From: JACJWR01 sp963842975 | Lineage (GTDB): Bacteria > Actinomycetota > Actinomycetes > S36-B12 > UBA10799 | Direction: 5' to 3' | NCBI GenBank assembly: GCA_963842975.1 | Contig: CAWJIH010000007.1 | Coordinates: 1-64,000 of the forward strand | DNA: 64,000 nucleotides | In this document: in pieces, positions 8,690 to 18,201 of the stretch | Layout: each line of letters starts with the position of its first letter | Position numbering within the stretch: the stretch's first letter is position 1 | The notes under the pieces: generated by a model | The model's database searches: none | What the model was told of the DNA's origin: nothing | What the model saw: the letters and a program-made list of their open reading frames with translations, nothing else | Program-made: the position numbers and the translations under genes

Positions 8690-9112
8690 CTGTGATGGGG
8701 TTTGCTGCTGGTTCCTCCTCGGTGGTTGCGATCAGGGTGAGGCGGGCCTTGCCAGGGCTTCGAGGTCGGGGTAGCGGCGGGTGGACACCCCCAGCAGCTA
8801 GCAGCTCGCCACCACGCTGGTCAGCGCAGCCTCGGCCCGCCGCCTGTGCTGCAGCAGCCACTCCGGGAGTTACGTCCCCGAGCGCGGCTTTGGGATCGCC
8901 GCGTCGATGGTGCCAACCCGGGTGTCCAGGTCGGGGTGCCGATCGCCGTTGCCGATGTTCGTCCGCTCCGCCTACAGGGCGCCGCAGACGGCGTCGGCGG
9001 ACAGCAGTGTCTGGATGAACGTGGACGGCAGCTCCCGCATCAGGTCCGGGGATGCCTGGGCCCGGCGCTCGGCCAGGAACGGCTCAGGGTCGCTACGACG
9101 AACTGCGGTCAT
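8690..9112 (-). pseudogene. IS256-family (Mutator-type) transposase remnant
   Basis: Read on the minus strand from 9112, the product starts MTAVRRSDPEPFLAERRAQ, then ASPDLMRELPSTFIQTLLSA and DAVCGAL. This is the N-terminal helical region of IS256-type transposases (usual form SPDLLRxxxxxFxxxLMSADADAxCGA). Pieces of the next segment follow in other frames (RHPDLDTRVGTIDAAIPK-like, then RAEAALTSVVAS-like and LLGVSTRR). Several frameshifts and the loss of everything beyond the first quarter of the protein mean it is inactive. The DDE core is not present. Confidence 0.7.
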
Positions 9113-9331
9113 CGTGCAAGTCCTCTCGAGTCGGTTGTGGAAGATCACTCGAAGGATCATGTGACGACCGACATTGCTGTCGACCTTGCGCGCACCGTGG
9201 TGGCGGTGACGATCGAAGTCCTCTTTGATTCCCTGGAATAGCGTGGAATATGACAATCTTGTGCTCAACCGGGCGAACGCACGTCAGCGCAACGAACGCA
9301 TTGCACTTCCTCCACAGAATTGCGAGACACG

Positions 9332-10919
9332 ATGATCACGCTGGGTATTGACCTTGCTACTGAGCCCGCCAGCACAGCTATTGCGCGCATCAACTGGGGC
9401 GGTGAAAGGCCGGTCGTGATCGCGGTGTCACGTGGCGGTGCTCCCCGCGATGGAACCGACGCCAGTCACCTCGACGATGAAGATCTCGTTGAGTTGATCC
9501 GTGACACTGTCGACGCAGGCGGCACCGTGGGCATCGACTGCCCATTCGGCTGGCCTGAGACGTTCCGCACGATGATCACCCATCACGCTGAGGACACCCT
9601 GGACGCGGCAGACGATCATGACAGCCTGTGGCGGCAGAACAATGCCTACCGGCAAACCGATCTCGCCGTCGCCGAGGACGTCGCCGCGCACAAGAACGCC
9701 TCCGATGACCCGCTCTGGCGCAAGAAGAACCCGCACACGATGAAGGGAAACCTCCCACTGAGTCCGGCCGCGGACCGTCTCAGCCTGACCACGATGAGAC
9801 TCGCCGCACTATTTGCCCGCCTGCGCGAGGTCGGCGTACCGGTGGACCGCTCCGACGTCCACGGGGCCGTCGTCGAGGTCTACCCCGCGGCATCACTGGC
9901 CATGTGGGACCTGCCGAACAAGGGCTACAAGGGCAAGAAGAACGACAGTGCCGAGGTCCGCAAGTGTCTACTCCAGCAGGTCCTGATTCACATGGACATG
10001 GACGCCGAGTCTCAGGAGCTATGTACCGAAGTCCGACGATGCACTGGATGCCGTAATCGCTTCGCTGTCCGCCCGAGCGGCGCAGCTACACCAGGTGGCC
10101 CCAGTCCCCGACAATTTTCGGGCCCAAGCCCGGCGTGAGGGCTGGATCGCTCTGCCGACCAGTGGACTTGCGGACTTGCGGATTGCACCAACACCACCCG
10201 CTGGCTCAGATCGCGAGGCGGATGGGTCATCGGCGACGGACTGGCAACTGCCTGACAACGGGCGCGTCACCGATCTGGACCCCTGGCGGCAGGCCACGTT
10301 GACGTGCGCCCGGTGCGGGTGGTCGGGCCCAGGAAGTGCCGCCTCCCAAGAACTATTCCGGCAACTACTCCAAGTGGACTGCCCCGAATGCGACGGCCGA
10401 CTCCTGCTCGTCGGATTGCCAAGCGACGAGCAGATACGCCGGGAGGCCGACGCCGGCAACCCCATCGCCCTGGCACGAATGTCCACAGTGAACAGTCGCG
10501 AGGAGTTCTTCGCCAGAGTCGAGCGCGAGAAGTTGCGCGACCCATCGCTGCTACCTGACTTGGCAGGCGACAACTTGGACTTCCTCCTCACCCAGGATGA
10601 CGACAACAGACTCGTCCTGCTCCACGACACCAGGGGACGCTCCGTTGGCAGCGGCAGGGGGTCAGACCTTTGGGACGTCAACCCAGAGAAGATCAAAGCC
10701 GGCCAGCCCGGGGTCCTTACCCTCCACACAGAGACCGCCGCGTTCGAAGACCTGGAACCAGTCTGGCGAATCATCTGGCTGCTCCACGCTCGCTACGGGG
10801 ATCGCTTCCGCTACCTCGACCCCTGGGAGGCCGCATCTTGGCTCGAAGGCGACGGCGCAGGACTCAGCGCCAGTGATCTTGGTACCCACGCCAAACCCCG
10901 CCCTCGAACTGAGCGCTGA
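9332..10919 (+). pseudogene. DUF429 RNase H-like nuclease with zinc-ribbon C-terminal extension, frameshifted
   Basis: The first part is a DUF429 protein, a family predicted to have an RNase H-like nuclease fold: LGIDLATEP at the start, VGIDCPFGWPETF, then DRLSLTTMRLAAL and a VVEVYPAA motif. The frame breaks near 10020; the family's usual C-terminus (SDDALDAVIASLSARAA) continues in another frame and runs on without a stop to 10919. This extension carries a zinc-ribbon (CARCGW at about 10302 and CPECDGRLL at about 10381) and an acidic helical tail, which is unusual for DUF429 proteins. The second frame can also be read from a GTG at 10095. One fused protein broken by a single base change is my preferred reading. 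A second DUF429 gene lies at 45.97-46.71 kb. Confidence 0.65.
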
Positions 10920-11365
10920 CGCTGGAGTGTCACCCAGGCTGGCACCGGACCAGCCCCCAAGTCTCACCCCCGTCCAAGTGTGCAAGGCCTCGCCGAAGAC
11001 TTGACCGTCCCATTTGGCATCTGCGGCTGGCGTGAGCGTCGCGGTGACGTTGACGCCAACGGGCGAGGATCCCGCCGAACGTGCGGTCAGCGGCGCAGAC
11101 CTGGGCGCGGACTGTGGTCTGGTGACGAGTGCCGAGATCGTGCTGCGCAACGAGGGTCCGGCCATTGCGAGTAGGCCGATCGGGTGGGCGAGTTGCTCGC
11201 CGAGATGGGCTGGGTCAGGCGACGGTTGCTGACACCTGGCAGCCTGCCGTTGAACGATTCCCGAGCGATATTGGTGGATAAGTCGCGCCCCGGGTAGCGG
11301 CGGAGCGGTGGGAGGAAAGGCACTCCCGCTGGTCAGGGTTGGTTCCCCCGGAGTCGCGAGGCCGG
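10920..11365. other. 446 bases without a convincing gene
   Basis: Short frames on both strands are arginine- and proline-rich and look like shadows. No IS motif, repeat array or strong hairpin was found. Confidence 0.4.
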
Positions 11366-11704
11366 CTATGGCGCCAAGAGGAGGTCGAGGTCGTCGTTGA
11401 CGGTCTGGATGGTGTCCGGAAGTTCGGTCCATAGACGACCGTAGGCGATTTCCTCGTCCAATTGGTGTGCCAGTGAGTGACGGATGGTGGTGAGCACGCC
11501 CCATACCGGCAAGGATCGTTCATCCACAAGGCGCAGAGTAAGCAGCCGCGTTGCCGGCTCGGCCAGTCGCAGCCACAGGAACGCGATGGCGAACCGATAC
11601 AGGTCGTCGTCGGTGTATCTACGCTGGTCGCCCCGGGTAGCGGCGCTGGCGAGGCGGTCGGTGGCCGCCGCCATCTCAACGAGATAGCGCCTGCGCGTGT
11701 TCAC
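11366..11704 (-). CDS. HEPN (DUF86/HepT-like) protein, 112 aa
   Basis: The fold is HepT-like: helix TDDDLYRFAIAFLWLRLAEP, then the HEPN ribonuclease signature R-x4-H as TIRHSLAHQLDEEI, then GRLWTELPDTI. In HepT toxins the signature is RX4HXY and the tyrosine is AMPylated by the MNT antitoxin. Here the residue two after His is Leu (HQL), so that target is absent. The GTG start overlaps the stop of the upstream MNT-like gene by four bases (GTGA), giving tight coupling. The gene order is the same in the copies at 43.6 and 47 kb. Expected activity is RNA cleavage held in check by its partner; this is family knowledge, not shown here. Confidence 0.7.
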   Translation of the reverse strand: MNTRRRYLVEMAAATDRLASAATRGDQRRYTDDDLYRFAIAFLWLRLAEPATRLLTLRLVDERSLPVWGVLTTIRHSLAHQLDEEIAYGRLWTELPDTIQTVNDDLDLLLAP

Positions 11705-11991
11705 AGCGGCACGGCTGTCTTGAGGTCGTCCCCGGCCCCCGGGTTTGCGGCGACCTCGTCCGGGAACATGTAGATGATGTGTTCGAAGCGTGAGCCGGCC
11801 TTCGCGGTGAAGGCATAGTTGGCCAGCAGCGCGGCGCCGTCGGTGATGGTGCCGACTAGGCGTCCCGTGTAGCCGACACGCACGTTGACGATCCCGAGCT
11901 CGGTGGCCAGGTCGAGGATCTCCTGGCGGTGGCTCAGGATGTAGTCCTTGTCGGCGTCTGGCATGTCGTCGATGAAGGCGATTTTCCCCAT
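11701..11991 (-). CDS. MNT-like protein lacking nucleotidyltransferase motifs, 96 aa
   Basis: It aligns end to end without gaps with the products at 43579 and 44294 (DDMPDADKDYIL against DDLPGADERIIR and DDLPWADEQVIR). The segment ATELGIVNVRV and the C-terminal AVPL match the framing of minimal nucleotidyltransferases. The catalytic GS and DxD residues, however, are replaced: the region reads GYTGRLVGTITDGAALL. It is the first gene of the pair and probably the antitoxin of the HEPN protein, acting by binding rather than by AMP transfer. The start at 11991 fits the family N-terminus although no clear ribosome site precedes it. Confidence 0.6.
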   Translation of the reverse strand: MGKIAFIDDMPDADKDYILSHRQEILDLATELGIVNVRVGYTGRLVGTITDGAALLANYAFTAKAGSRFEHIIYMFPDEVAANPGAGDDLKTAVPL

Positions 11992-12067
11992 GGAGTGAGA
12001 ATACGTCGGTTGACGGCCTCCTCGAAAGTTATCCACAGCCGACGTGAGGCCTCGCTCATGCCTCAGC

Positions 12068-12550
12068 TCAGCCGGCGCCCGCGCCCGGGTCCTGGAGGAC
12101 GCGCCCCAACTCCGGGTGCTCCACGGTGGCAATGCCGCGATCGGCCAGCCACGCCAGGATGGCGTCTAACCGGTCACCTGGGAACCGCACGAAGGAGCCG
12201 TTCAGCACGGTGTCGTCGATTACCGCGAACTCGGCGATGAGGTCGGCGGGCAGTTGAACTCCCATGACGCTCCACGGCGGCGAGGGCAGGTCGCCATCCT
12301 CGACGCCGGGCAGTTCGCGGAAGTTGAAGTCGTCGTCATCCCAGTCCAGCCCGTCTGCGCGTTCCCGGATTTCCTCCTCAAGTTCGGGTGCCACCGCAGC
12401 GACCTCAGACCACGTCGTGCAGAACTGAACGTCCCACCAAGCGAGGGCCGTCTGGGCGTCGGCCTCGGGTAGCAGGATCACCTGATCCGCTGTCTCGGCC
12501 GGGTGCCAGCCCACGGTTGTGCGGGCCCACCAGAGGGTGTGCTTGGTCAT
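12068..12550 (-). CDS. Acidic hypothetical protein, 160 aa
   Basis: Starts MTKHTLWWARTTVGWHPA at an ATG preceded by AGGAGA at good distance. The middle is strongly acidic (ELEEEIRERADGLDWDDDDF) and the C-terminus holds a compact alpha/beta-looking segment (LDAILAWLADRGIATVEHPE). No signal peptide, membrane segment or known motif. A 181-bp part of this gene is duplicated at 3.5 kb. It lies 77 bases upstream of the MNT-like gene on the same strand and might be part of that transcript. The acidic surface suggests a DNA-mimic or inhibitor role, but that is speculation. Confidence 0.6.
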   Translation of the reverse strand: MTKHTLWWARTTVGWHPAETADQVILLPEADAQTALAWWDVQFCTTWSEVAAVAPELEEEIRERADGLDWDDDDFNFRELPGVEDGDLPSPPWSVMGVQLPADLIAEFAVIDDTVLNGSFVRFPGDRLDAILAWLADRGIATVEHPELGRVLQDPGAGAG

Positions 12551-12727
12551 GGTTTCTCCTTTGCAACAAGCAGGGGTGGTGCTCCGACCATAGCCGCACA
12601 TAGGTCCCCGATTGCCGAATTGATGCTGGGTGAGGTCGGGCTTGCTCGAAACCCGACAGAAGCTGGGTGATTGACAGCGCAGGATTTGAACACACTTCAC
12701 GGGCCCAAGCTCTAGCCGCCCGTAGAC

Positions 12728-13831
12728 TCACCAGGTCCAGTCGCGTGGTAGCTGGCCCAGATAGGTCAATTGTCCGTCCAAGAGTGTGGTCGCATGGCCG
12801 TCGCGGTCCACCCACACGCGGCCTCCCGAGGGACGGATCTTGAGCATCTCCTCTGCCAGGTGCGCCGCAACATGGCCATACTTTTCAGTCAGCGTTGCCA
12901 CCGTTCGTGCAGTTCCGTCTGATGCGCCTCCCGGAATCGCCAATGCACGGGACTTGATCGATAGCACGAGAGTCTTGGATCCACGTGGCTCTGGCCACGG
13001 CTCCCCGGGGCGGATCCCCGCCGTTGGGTCAACAACTCGGAGTTGCTGACCCAAGATAGGTTCTGACGGCGTTTCCGAGTGACCAGAGACCGCGGTGTAA
13101 GTCTCAGAAGCGTCAGCAGCGTCTTGTACCGCCCAGGGTTCTTGGCAACGCACCAGGTCATCCGTCATCAGGAAGCGGACGATGTCACCTTCCCCGATGC
13201 GGTGGTGGCTTACCAAATGGTTGAAGAGACTCGACCAGCCGTACCACGTGCCGCCTTCGAGCCCAAGTCGCACATCGAATGCCACTGCATCGCAGCAGGC
13301 CACGTTGGGTCGCTTGTCACCGATTAGCGCGCGCAGTTCCTGATTGACTGTGACCACCCCCGACTTCAGGTAGTTGGTGCCCAAAGTCATGACCAGCTCG
13401 GTTCCGTCGGGCTCTGACGAATAGGCGATACTCGATGGGATCCGCATCGCCCGGGCGGCTCGTCGAAGAACGTCAGCTTCGTCAGGATCGATCTTTGCGC
13501 CGACCAAGTGGACCAGCCCCTGGTCCTTGCGGATGAGCGGCGAGAAACTCAGGTGAGAATTGATGCTGCCCACATTGCGGCCGTCCGCCCGTGCCCGGCG
13601 GAGGACTTCATCCACCGGTAGTACATAGTGCGGGTGATCGGACAAGAGCTCAAGCAGCCACAAGTCATTTCCCACGACAGCGACGTCGGGCGCATTTTCG
13701 GCGAGGACGTAGCCAACACCTAGAGGTTTGATCACCTCAGCTTCGACTAATGCGGCCAGGACTGTCGCTTGTGGAGGGTGGGCGAAACGGCGCTTTCGCA
13801 GCACCCTCCCAATTCCCCTCGAATATCTCAT
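12728..13831 (-). CDS. Probable C-terminal part of the sigma-region-4-like HTH protein
   Basis: This frame overlaps the end of the preceding HTH gene by 95 bases. Its first 30 residues are basic and may be only the alternative-frame reading of that gene. From residue 20 it is well-formed protein (ATVLAALVEAEVIKPLGVGY, SDHPHYVLPVDEVLRRAR, then EPRGSKTLVLSIKSRALAIP and LTEKYGHVAAHLAEEMLKI). I do not recognise a catalytic motif. The repeated helix-strand units look like winged-helix domains. A one-base frameshift near 13800 joining it to the upstream gene would give one protein of about 620 aa. Start and independence are therefore uncertain. Confidence 0.5.
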   Translation of the reverse strand: MRYSRGIGRVLRKRRFAHPPQATVLAALVEAEVIKPLGVGYVLAENAPDVAVVGNDLWLLELLSDHPHYVLPVDEVLRRARADGRNVGSINSHLSFSPLIRKDQGLVHLVGAKIDPDEADVLRRAARAMRIPSSIAYSSEPDGTELVMTLGTNYLKSGVVTVNQELRALIGDKRPNVACCDAVAFDVRLGLEGGTWYGWSSLFNHLVSHHRIGEGDIVRFLMTDDLVRCQEPWAVQDAADASETYTAVSGHSETPSEPILGQQLRVVDPTAGIRPGEPWPEPRGSKTLVLSIKSRALAIPGGASDGTARTVATLTEKYGHVAAHLAEEMLKIRPSGGRVWVDRDGHATTLLDGQLTYLGQLPRDWTW

Positions 13832-14588
13832 CCCCAGTGAGGTTTCCGGCGATCTTCAGCTGGACGATGGCGGCATTTTCCACCGTTGTCGCCTTTTGTG
13901 TGCTGCAGAGTAGCCACGGCCCTACAACCGCGACGCGGGGGTAGACCTGCCTTGTCGCGGCCAGGACCTTATCCGCAGGAAGGGTCTGACCCTCAAGGCA
14001 CACGGCTCGGACATCGAGAAAGCCAGATTTGTGACGTGTCTGGCGCACCGCACGCTTCACTTCGTCACTGACGATGGCTTGGCGTTCGCCTTCCGCCATA
14101 CGACGCTCGAGTTCCAGCGAGAGGCCTTCGCGCCCATAAGCACTCAAGAGCTTCAGGATCCCGTCGGCTGACCACCGGCTTTCTGGGCTTGAAAGCCCGC
14201 TATCGATCAGAAGCTCAGTAACGTCAGCCGGCTCGTCCCAGTCAATGAGCTCAATGGCGTCAATGAGCGCTTCCGGAATAGGGCGTGGGTTCGGGTCACG
14301 AAACGACTCAGCCGCGAGCATCATTTGGCGGACCCGTTCGCGCGTCAGACCCAACGAGTCTCCGATTCTTGCGAGCGTCTCAGGCTCGAATCCCCAACCC
14401 CACCGACGCCTCAAGGGCGCAACCCACCTGGCCGGGTCACGCACTCCGGTGCGGGTTACGAGCTCTAGTGCCATGCGATGGGCGATCTTATCTAGTTCGC
14501 CGATCGAATCCGGTTCGGAAGCGAGCTCATCAATCTGACCGTCCACATCCTCGCCAGTGAAGAGACGATCCCAGTTGACCACCATCAC
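13737..14588 (-). CDS. Sigma-70 region 4-like helix-turn-helix protein
   Basis: Residues about 70-95 (ETLARIGDSLGLTRERVRQM) form a helix-turn-helix of the sigma-70 region 4 type. No region 2 is present, so this is not a normal sigma factor. More likely it is a DNA-binding component of the operon. The start (GTG 14588 or ATG 14585) overlaps the stop of the GHKL ATPase gene (GTGATG over TGA), so the genes are translationally coupled. The last 30 residues probably lie beyond a frameshift; see the next gene. The DVRAVCLEGQTLPADKVL segment looks like the beginning of a further winged-helix domain. Confidence 0.6.
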   Translation of the reverse strand: MMVVNWDRLFTGEDVDGQIDELASEPDSIGELDKIAHRMALELVTRTGVRDPARWVAPLRRRWGWGFEPETLARIGDSLGLTRERVRQMMLAAESFRDPNPRPIPEALIDAIELIDWDEPADVTELLIDSGLSSPESRWSADGILKLLSAYGREGLSLELERRMAEGERQAIVSDEVKRAVRQTRHKSGFLDVRAVCLEGQTLPADKVLAATRQVYPRVAVVGPWLLCSTQKATTVENAAIVQLKIAGNLTGDEIFEGNWEGAAKAPFRPPSTSDSPGRISRS

Positions 14589-16765
14589 CGGTCCTCAAGG
14601 GCTCCTTGGGCAACAGCGATGAGTCGCCCCGCCCTTTCGCGTTGTCTGTTTAGGACCCGAGCGGCATCCCAACTGAACTCTGGGCGTCGAAGCACTTCCC
14701 TTTCCACCAGCAAGTTTGCAAGCTCCAATCCGATCACCTCGGCCAGGACTGCCCTGGCAGCTGGGTCGTCCTCGCCCTTGTATCGCTCCTTCTTCTCGTC
14801 GTAGGGCCCGAGAAGACTCTTGAGGGTCTGGTGTCCTCCGTAGACGATGACATTCACACGCCCCTCCAGGTACTCGGCAGTGGCGCGTCGAACCGGGTGC
14901 GACTGCCCGCGCAGCTCAACGGTCAGATCAAGGCCTTGTGCCGGTGCACGCTCAACCACGTCGACTGTGCATGTGGCACGGCGGCCATCGTCAGCGACTG
15001 CACTGATCGTGACTGGCCCCAAGTGCTTGGTTGCCTCGACTCTGATCCGCGCTTCAACGTGACGGCCGTCGGTTGACGGCTGCATCGAATGAGAGGGCTG
15101 GGGAATGCTGACATTCGTGGGCTCAGCATGAACCTGAATCGATAGATCCAGGTCCGAGATTGGAGCGCGCAGGAGCAGGTTGCGGGCTCTTTCCGGGCTG
15201 ACTGAGTAGCGCTGGCGTTCAAACCCGAGTTCGGTGACTTCAACCGCACCATGGTCCGAAGCCTCAACAACCACCAGCTCCGCGTATGCAACTGCGTCCC
15301 CTGATTGGGTGCGAAGTTGAGCTTCGCCGAGTTCGGTACCGGCGCTGATTCTGATTGTCGAGCTCATCGCCTCCAGACGTGGGTGGCGCCTCTGCTCACT
15401 CCCCGTTTGGGTGATTTCGAGTAGCCCGGCGGGGTTGCAGCGAACGATCTCAGCTTCAAAGGGGCGAGGAGTCGTCCCTGCGAGTCGGACTGTAAGAGTC
15501 CTCTCTTCACCAGGGTGGAGGAAGAGTTTCGCCGGGATCACAGCAATCTCCGACACGTGGTCGGTCGAAGGACCAGGTCCGATGGGCTCAGCTTCGTCAA
15601 TCTCGCGCAGCATCTCGCGCATCTGCATGCTCAAGGCCTTTTGGGCCGCCGCAAACGCGCGATTTAGGCGTTCGCCGGGCCGTCGGGCTCTGCCGCCGTC
15701 ACCGGCAAGCCTGTCCAACACAGGCAGAAGTCTGATTGAGCACTGGCGCTGCAGTTCCTTGAAGAAGGGGTGCTCGCGGACAAGCCCGTCGCGATCGCGG
15801 GCAACGAGTCGTTGCGGGTTCTCTTCGGTTGCTTGGTCGTCATCGAAGGCCCTCACAAGAGCCTCGATTTGGGGTGCCACAACCTCGCCCGCAATCCAGC
15901 CTGCTTCAGGGCGCCCAGTGAACGAGAAGAGGGTGTTCTCGTACGTCGCGTTGCTTCCGGAGATGAGGATGCCGTGCTCGCTGTGATCCGTGAGCGGCTT
16001 TGTCACGCGAACCGGGAGTTTGCGAACGCGCAGCGAGACGTCCCCGTACGCCCCCACGGCGAATGCCGAATCAATTATGAGCTCGCCGCGGTCCTCGCGG
16101 GGCTCCAACACCATGCGCTGGCCTGACTCCCTGGAGTCTGTCAAGAGCACTTCACGGCGCCGAAGCAGATTGCGCAGCTGCGCGTGGTCGCTGAGGCGTT
16201 CCACGAGGGCGGTCCGGCCAGGCACCTTCGTTGGCTTGGCGACAAAGACGGTCGCGGTTAGTCCAGCCTCGCCCCGGCTGAGTCCAAGGGCCTCCAGGAT
16301 GCTTTCTTTTGGCAATGCATCGACAGGCTCGAGCAAGGACCAGTCGCCAACTCGTGTGAGGTCTAACCTATTGTACTTGCCCTCGCGCACTGCCTCAAAG
16401 CGGACGTGTCCCAGTGCAGCGACGTCCTTGGCCCCACGGCCAAAGAGGCCTCGCACCTGCCCGCCCCCCTGGAACTCCTCGTTGGTGCCGCCAAGGACGG
16501 CGAAACAACTTTTCAAGCCCTCTGCGTCCAGACCCTTGGCCCTGTCGTGGACCTCCACAGCCCAGGGCATTCGCACGGTGTCGATACCGTCGCCCGCTGT
16601 TGTGGCACGCACCACGATTTCAATCAGGTCTTGGCCGTCACCGTATGCATCGTCGGCATTGGTGATTAGCTCAACCAGGGCGCGCACGATGTCGCCGCGC
16701 ATTGCAGCCATGGCGTCCTGTTCAAATGCTCTCTCGCCATACTCAACCCGCCCAGCCATTTTCAT
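14585..16765 (-). CDS. GHKL (Hsp90/gyrase-type) ATPase, 726 aa
   Basis: The N-terminal 250 residues carry the ATP-binding boxes of the GHKL superfamily: N box IVRALVELITNADDAYGDGQ, G1 box VHDRAKGLD, and G2 box GGQVRGLFGRGAKDVAALGH. The Glu and Asn of the N box are intact, so ATP hydrolysis is plausible. The middle shows an S5-like transducer and the rest is beta-rich (Ig-like repeats around residues 420-640). No histidine-kinase phosphoacceptor region and no membrane segment are seen. It resembles MORC-like or paraMORC ATPases found in bacterial conflict loci. The ATG at 16765 overlaps the preceding stop (ATGA) and has a GGGGAGGAG site 7 bases upstream. The neighbours suggest it is the engine of a three-gene operon. 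Confidence 0.75.
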   Translation of the reverse strand: MKMAGRVEYGERAFEQDAMAAMRGDIVRALVELITNADDAYGDGQDLIEIVVRATTAGDGIDTVRMPWAVEVHDRAKGLDAEGLKSCFAVLGGTNEEFQGGGQVRGLFGRGAKDVAALGHVRFEAVREGKYNRLDLTRVGDWSLLEPVDALPKESILEALGLSRGEAGLTATVFVAKPTKVPGRTALVERLSDHAQLRNLLRRREVLLTDSRESGQRMVLEPREDRGELIIDSAFAVGAYGDVSLRVRKLPVRVTKPLTDHSEHGILISGSNATYENTLFSFTGRPEAGWIAGEVVAPQIEALVRAFDDDQATEENPQRLVARDRDGLVREHPFFKELQRQCSIRLLPVLDRLAGDGGRARRPGERLNRAFAAAQKALSMQMREMLREIDEAEPIGPGPSTDHVSEIAVIPAKLFLHPGEERTLTVRLAGTTPRPFEAEIVRCNPAGLLEITQTGSEQRRHPRLEAMSSTIRISAGTELGEAQLRTQSGDAVAYAELVVVEASDHGAVEVTELGFERQRYSVSPERARNLLLRAPISDLDLSIQVHAEPTNVSIPQPSHSMQPSTDGRHVEARIRVEATKHLGPVTISAVADDGRRATCTVDVVERAPAQGLDLTVELRGQSHPVRRATAEYLEGRVNVIVYGGHQTLKSLLGPYDEKKERYKGEDDPAARAVLAEVIGLELANLLVEREVLRRPEFSWDAARVLNRQRERAGRLIAVAQGALEDR

Positions 16766-17356
16766 GCTGACATCTCCTCCCCGAAAATCACCGATTCTGC
16801 CGCTGACGCGAATGCAGCGAGGCTGTGGTCCTGCAACACTTGCCCTGCCCGGCGCACCTCTGACAGACGGCTGCGCCACGTCTCAGCTGGGCTTCCCGGA
16901 GAGCATTGGAGCGCATCCGCAATCTCGACGCGGGATGTTCGCCGACCTTCCGTCAACTCAGCAAAGGCGAAGCTCCCTTTCAAGTTTCGCCGGAGGGTTT
17001 CGTGGACGGCGGTTGGGGCACCTTGGACAGGCTGGGACCCACCGTATAGTCCCTGTAGCTGGGCAAGGTTGCGTTGACCCAAGCAACACCTTCGGGGGTC
17101 AATCGGCGAGACAAGGCGTGCGGTTTCGCGAGCAGTCCTGCGAGTTCCTTGGCTTCGACTGACTGCAGTGCTTTCGCGGTCTTCTTGTAGTCGGGAATCT
17201 CCGGATGCGTGCGCCAACCAAGTCGGGCTGGCGCATCTCGAAGGCCTTCAAGTAGATCTCTTCCACGTCAACATCCCGATCAGCACCCCCCAAGACATAG
17301 AGTGCCCAAACGAGAGCATCTTGGTTGTTTGCTCGTGAGCTTGCGTCCCTTGTCAT
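16762..17356 (-). CDS. Small protein upstream of the GHKL gene, frameshifted
   Basis: The start MTRDASSRANNQDALVWALY and the next segment (LGGADRDVDVEEIYLKAFEM) look like a winged-helix N-terminus. The frame then shifts near 17210 (the logical continuation is a PEIPDYKKTAKALQ-like stretch) and again near 17090-17110. It ends in the frame GSFAFAELTEGRRTSRVEIA to FGEEMSA. Without the two shifts the product would be about 197 aa. Its stop overlaps the GHKL start by ATGA. I have no functional family for it. The coupling says it is a stoichiometric partner of the GHKL ATPase. Whether the shifts are real or sequencing errors cannot be told. Confidence 0.55.
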
Positions 17357-17880
17357 ATGACCCCTCGGAAATGCAGTGCCTGTCATTTCGGAAATGCTTA
17401 CGCGCTCTGAAAGGAGCGCTGGGCCTTTGATGCCCGGCGAACCTTATTCTAGTTGAGGGTTCCGACTGCCGCGGTCGCCATGAGAGACCGGTTGTTGACG
17501 TTCAACCGGTTGCCAGCAGCTCACCTCGTCAAACCGGATGGCGTTCGCTACTCCAGCTGTTTGAGTGGCATGCCGTTCTTGGCAGACTTGGGAATACGAT
17601 CAAATCGCGGATCGAGCCATCGAAGGGGAACTCATGCCAAACGTAGACATTGGGCCATTGCGGATCCTGATCGACGGCTGGCGAGCCAATACCGGACCAT
17701 GGCCACCAACCGGGCAACGGTGTAGTAGAGGGAACCAGCCACAATGCAGTCGCGCTGGCGCCTGGGGGAATAGCTCTCGACATCAGGTGTTTCTGGTACC
17801 CGGATGGGGGTGGAATCGTCGACTGCCCTTCTATCGGCACATCCCCGGCGGCTTTTGAAAGTATCCGGCGTGGCGCTCGA
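17357..17880. promoter_or_regulatory. Divergent intergenic region, about 520 bases
   Basis: It separates the minus-strand GHKL operon from the plus-strand HEPN-coiled-coil genes and must hold both promoters. Short frames on both strands are not convincing. No clear hexamer pair or palindrome stood out. Confidence 0.4.
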
Positions 17881-18201
17881 ATGGGGGTGGTACGACGGTC
17901 GGATGGAGATCTGGCTGTCACGCAATTCCGAGCCCTCAAGTTTGATGGTGCTCCTGACGGTGGTCGTCCCAGAATGATCACCGAGGACGATCTCGACGCT
18001 CTCGCCGGCGGTTCGGCGCGGGATCTCCTGATCGGTCTGGGTGCAACTGAATTGGGAGTCAAGTCAGAGGTGCTCGGCGTCAAGGGCAATGACCTTGTCC
18101 TCGCTTGGCCGCTCGAGGCGTCCCCGGTTGTTCCGTTTGTCGCGTATTCACTGACTCGAGTCATGCCGATCGTCCGGGCCCTAGACTTGGCTCACACATG
18201 A
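17881..18201 (+). CDS. Small hypothetical protein, 106 aa
   Basis: The conserved-looking part starts at an internal ATG (17974): EDDLDALAGGSARDLLIGLG, then GVKSEVLGVKGNDLVLAW. The longer form from 17881 adds 31 residues that may not be translated. Its stop overlaps the ATG of the next gene (ATGA), so the two genes form one operon. No motif was recognised. The chain is short and slightly acidic, without signal or membrane segment. Confidence 0.5.
   Translation: MGVVRRSDGDLAVTQFRALKFDGAPDGGRPRMITEDDLDALAGGSARDLLIGLGATELGVKSEVLGVKGNDLVLAWPLEASPVVPFVAYSLTRVMPIVRALDLAHT

Noticed and set aside
10662..11504. 280-aa minus-strand open frame
   Set aside because: It overlaps the end of the DUF429 extension and the HEPN gene, is rich in Pro, Arg and Ser and has no family resemblance; read as a shadow.
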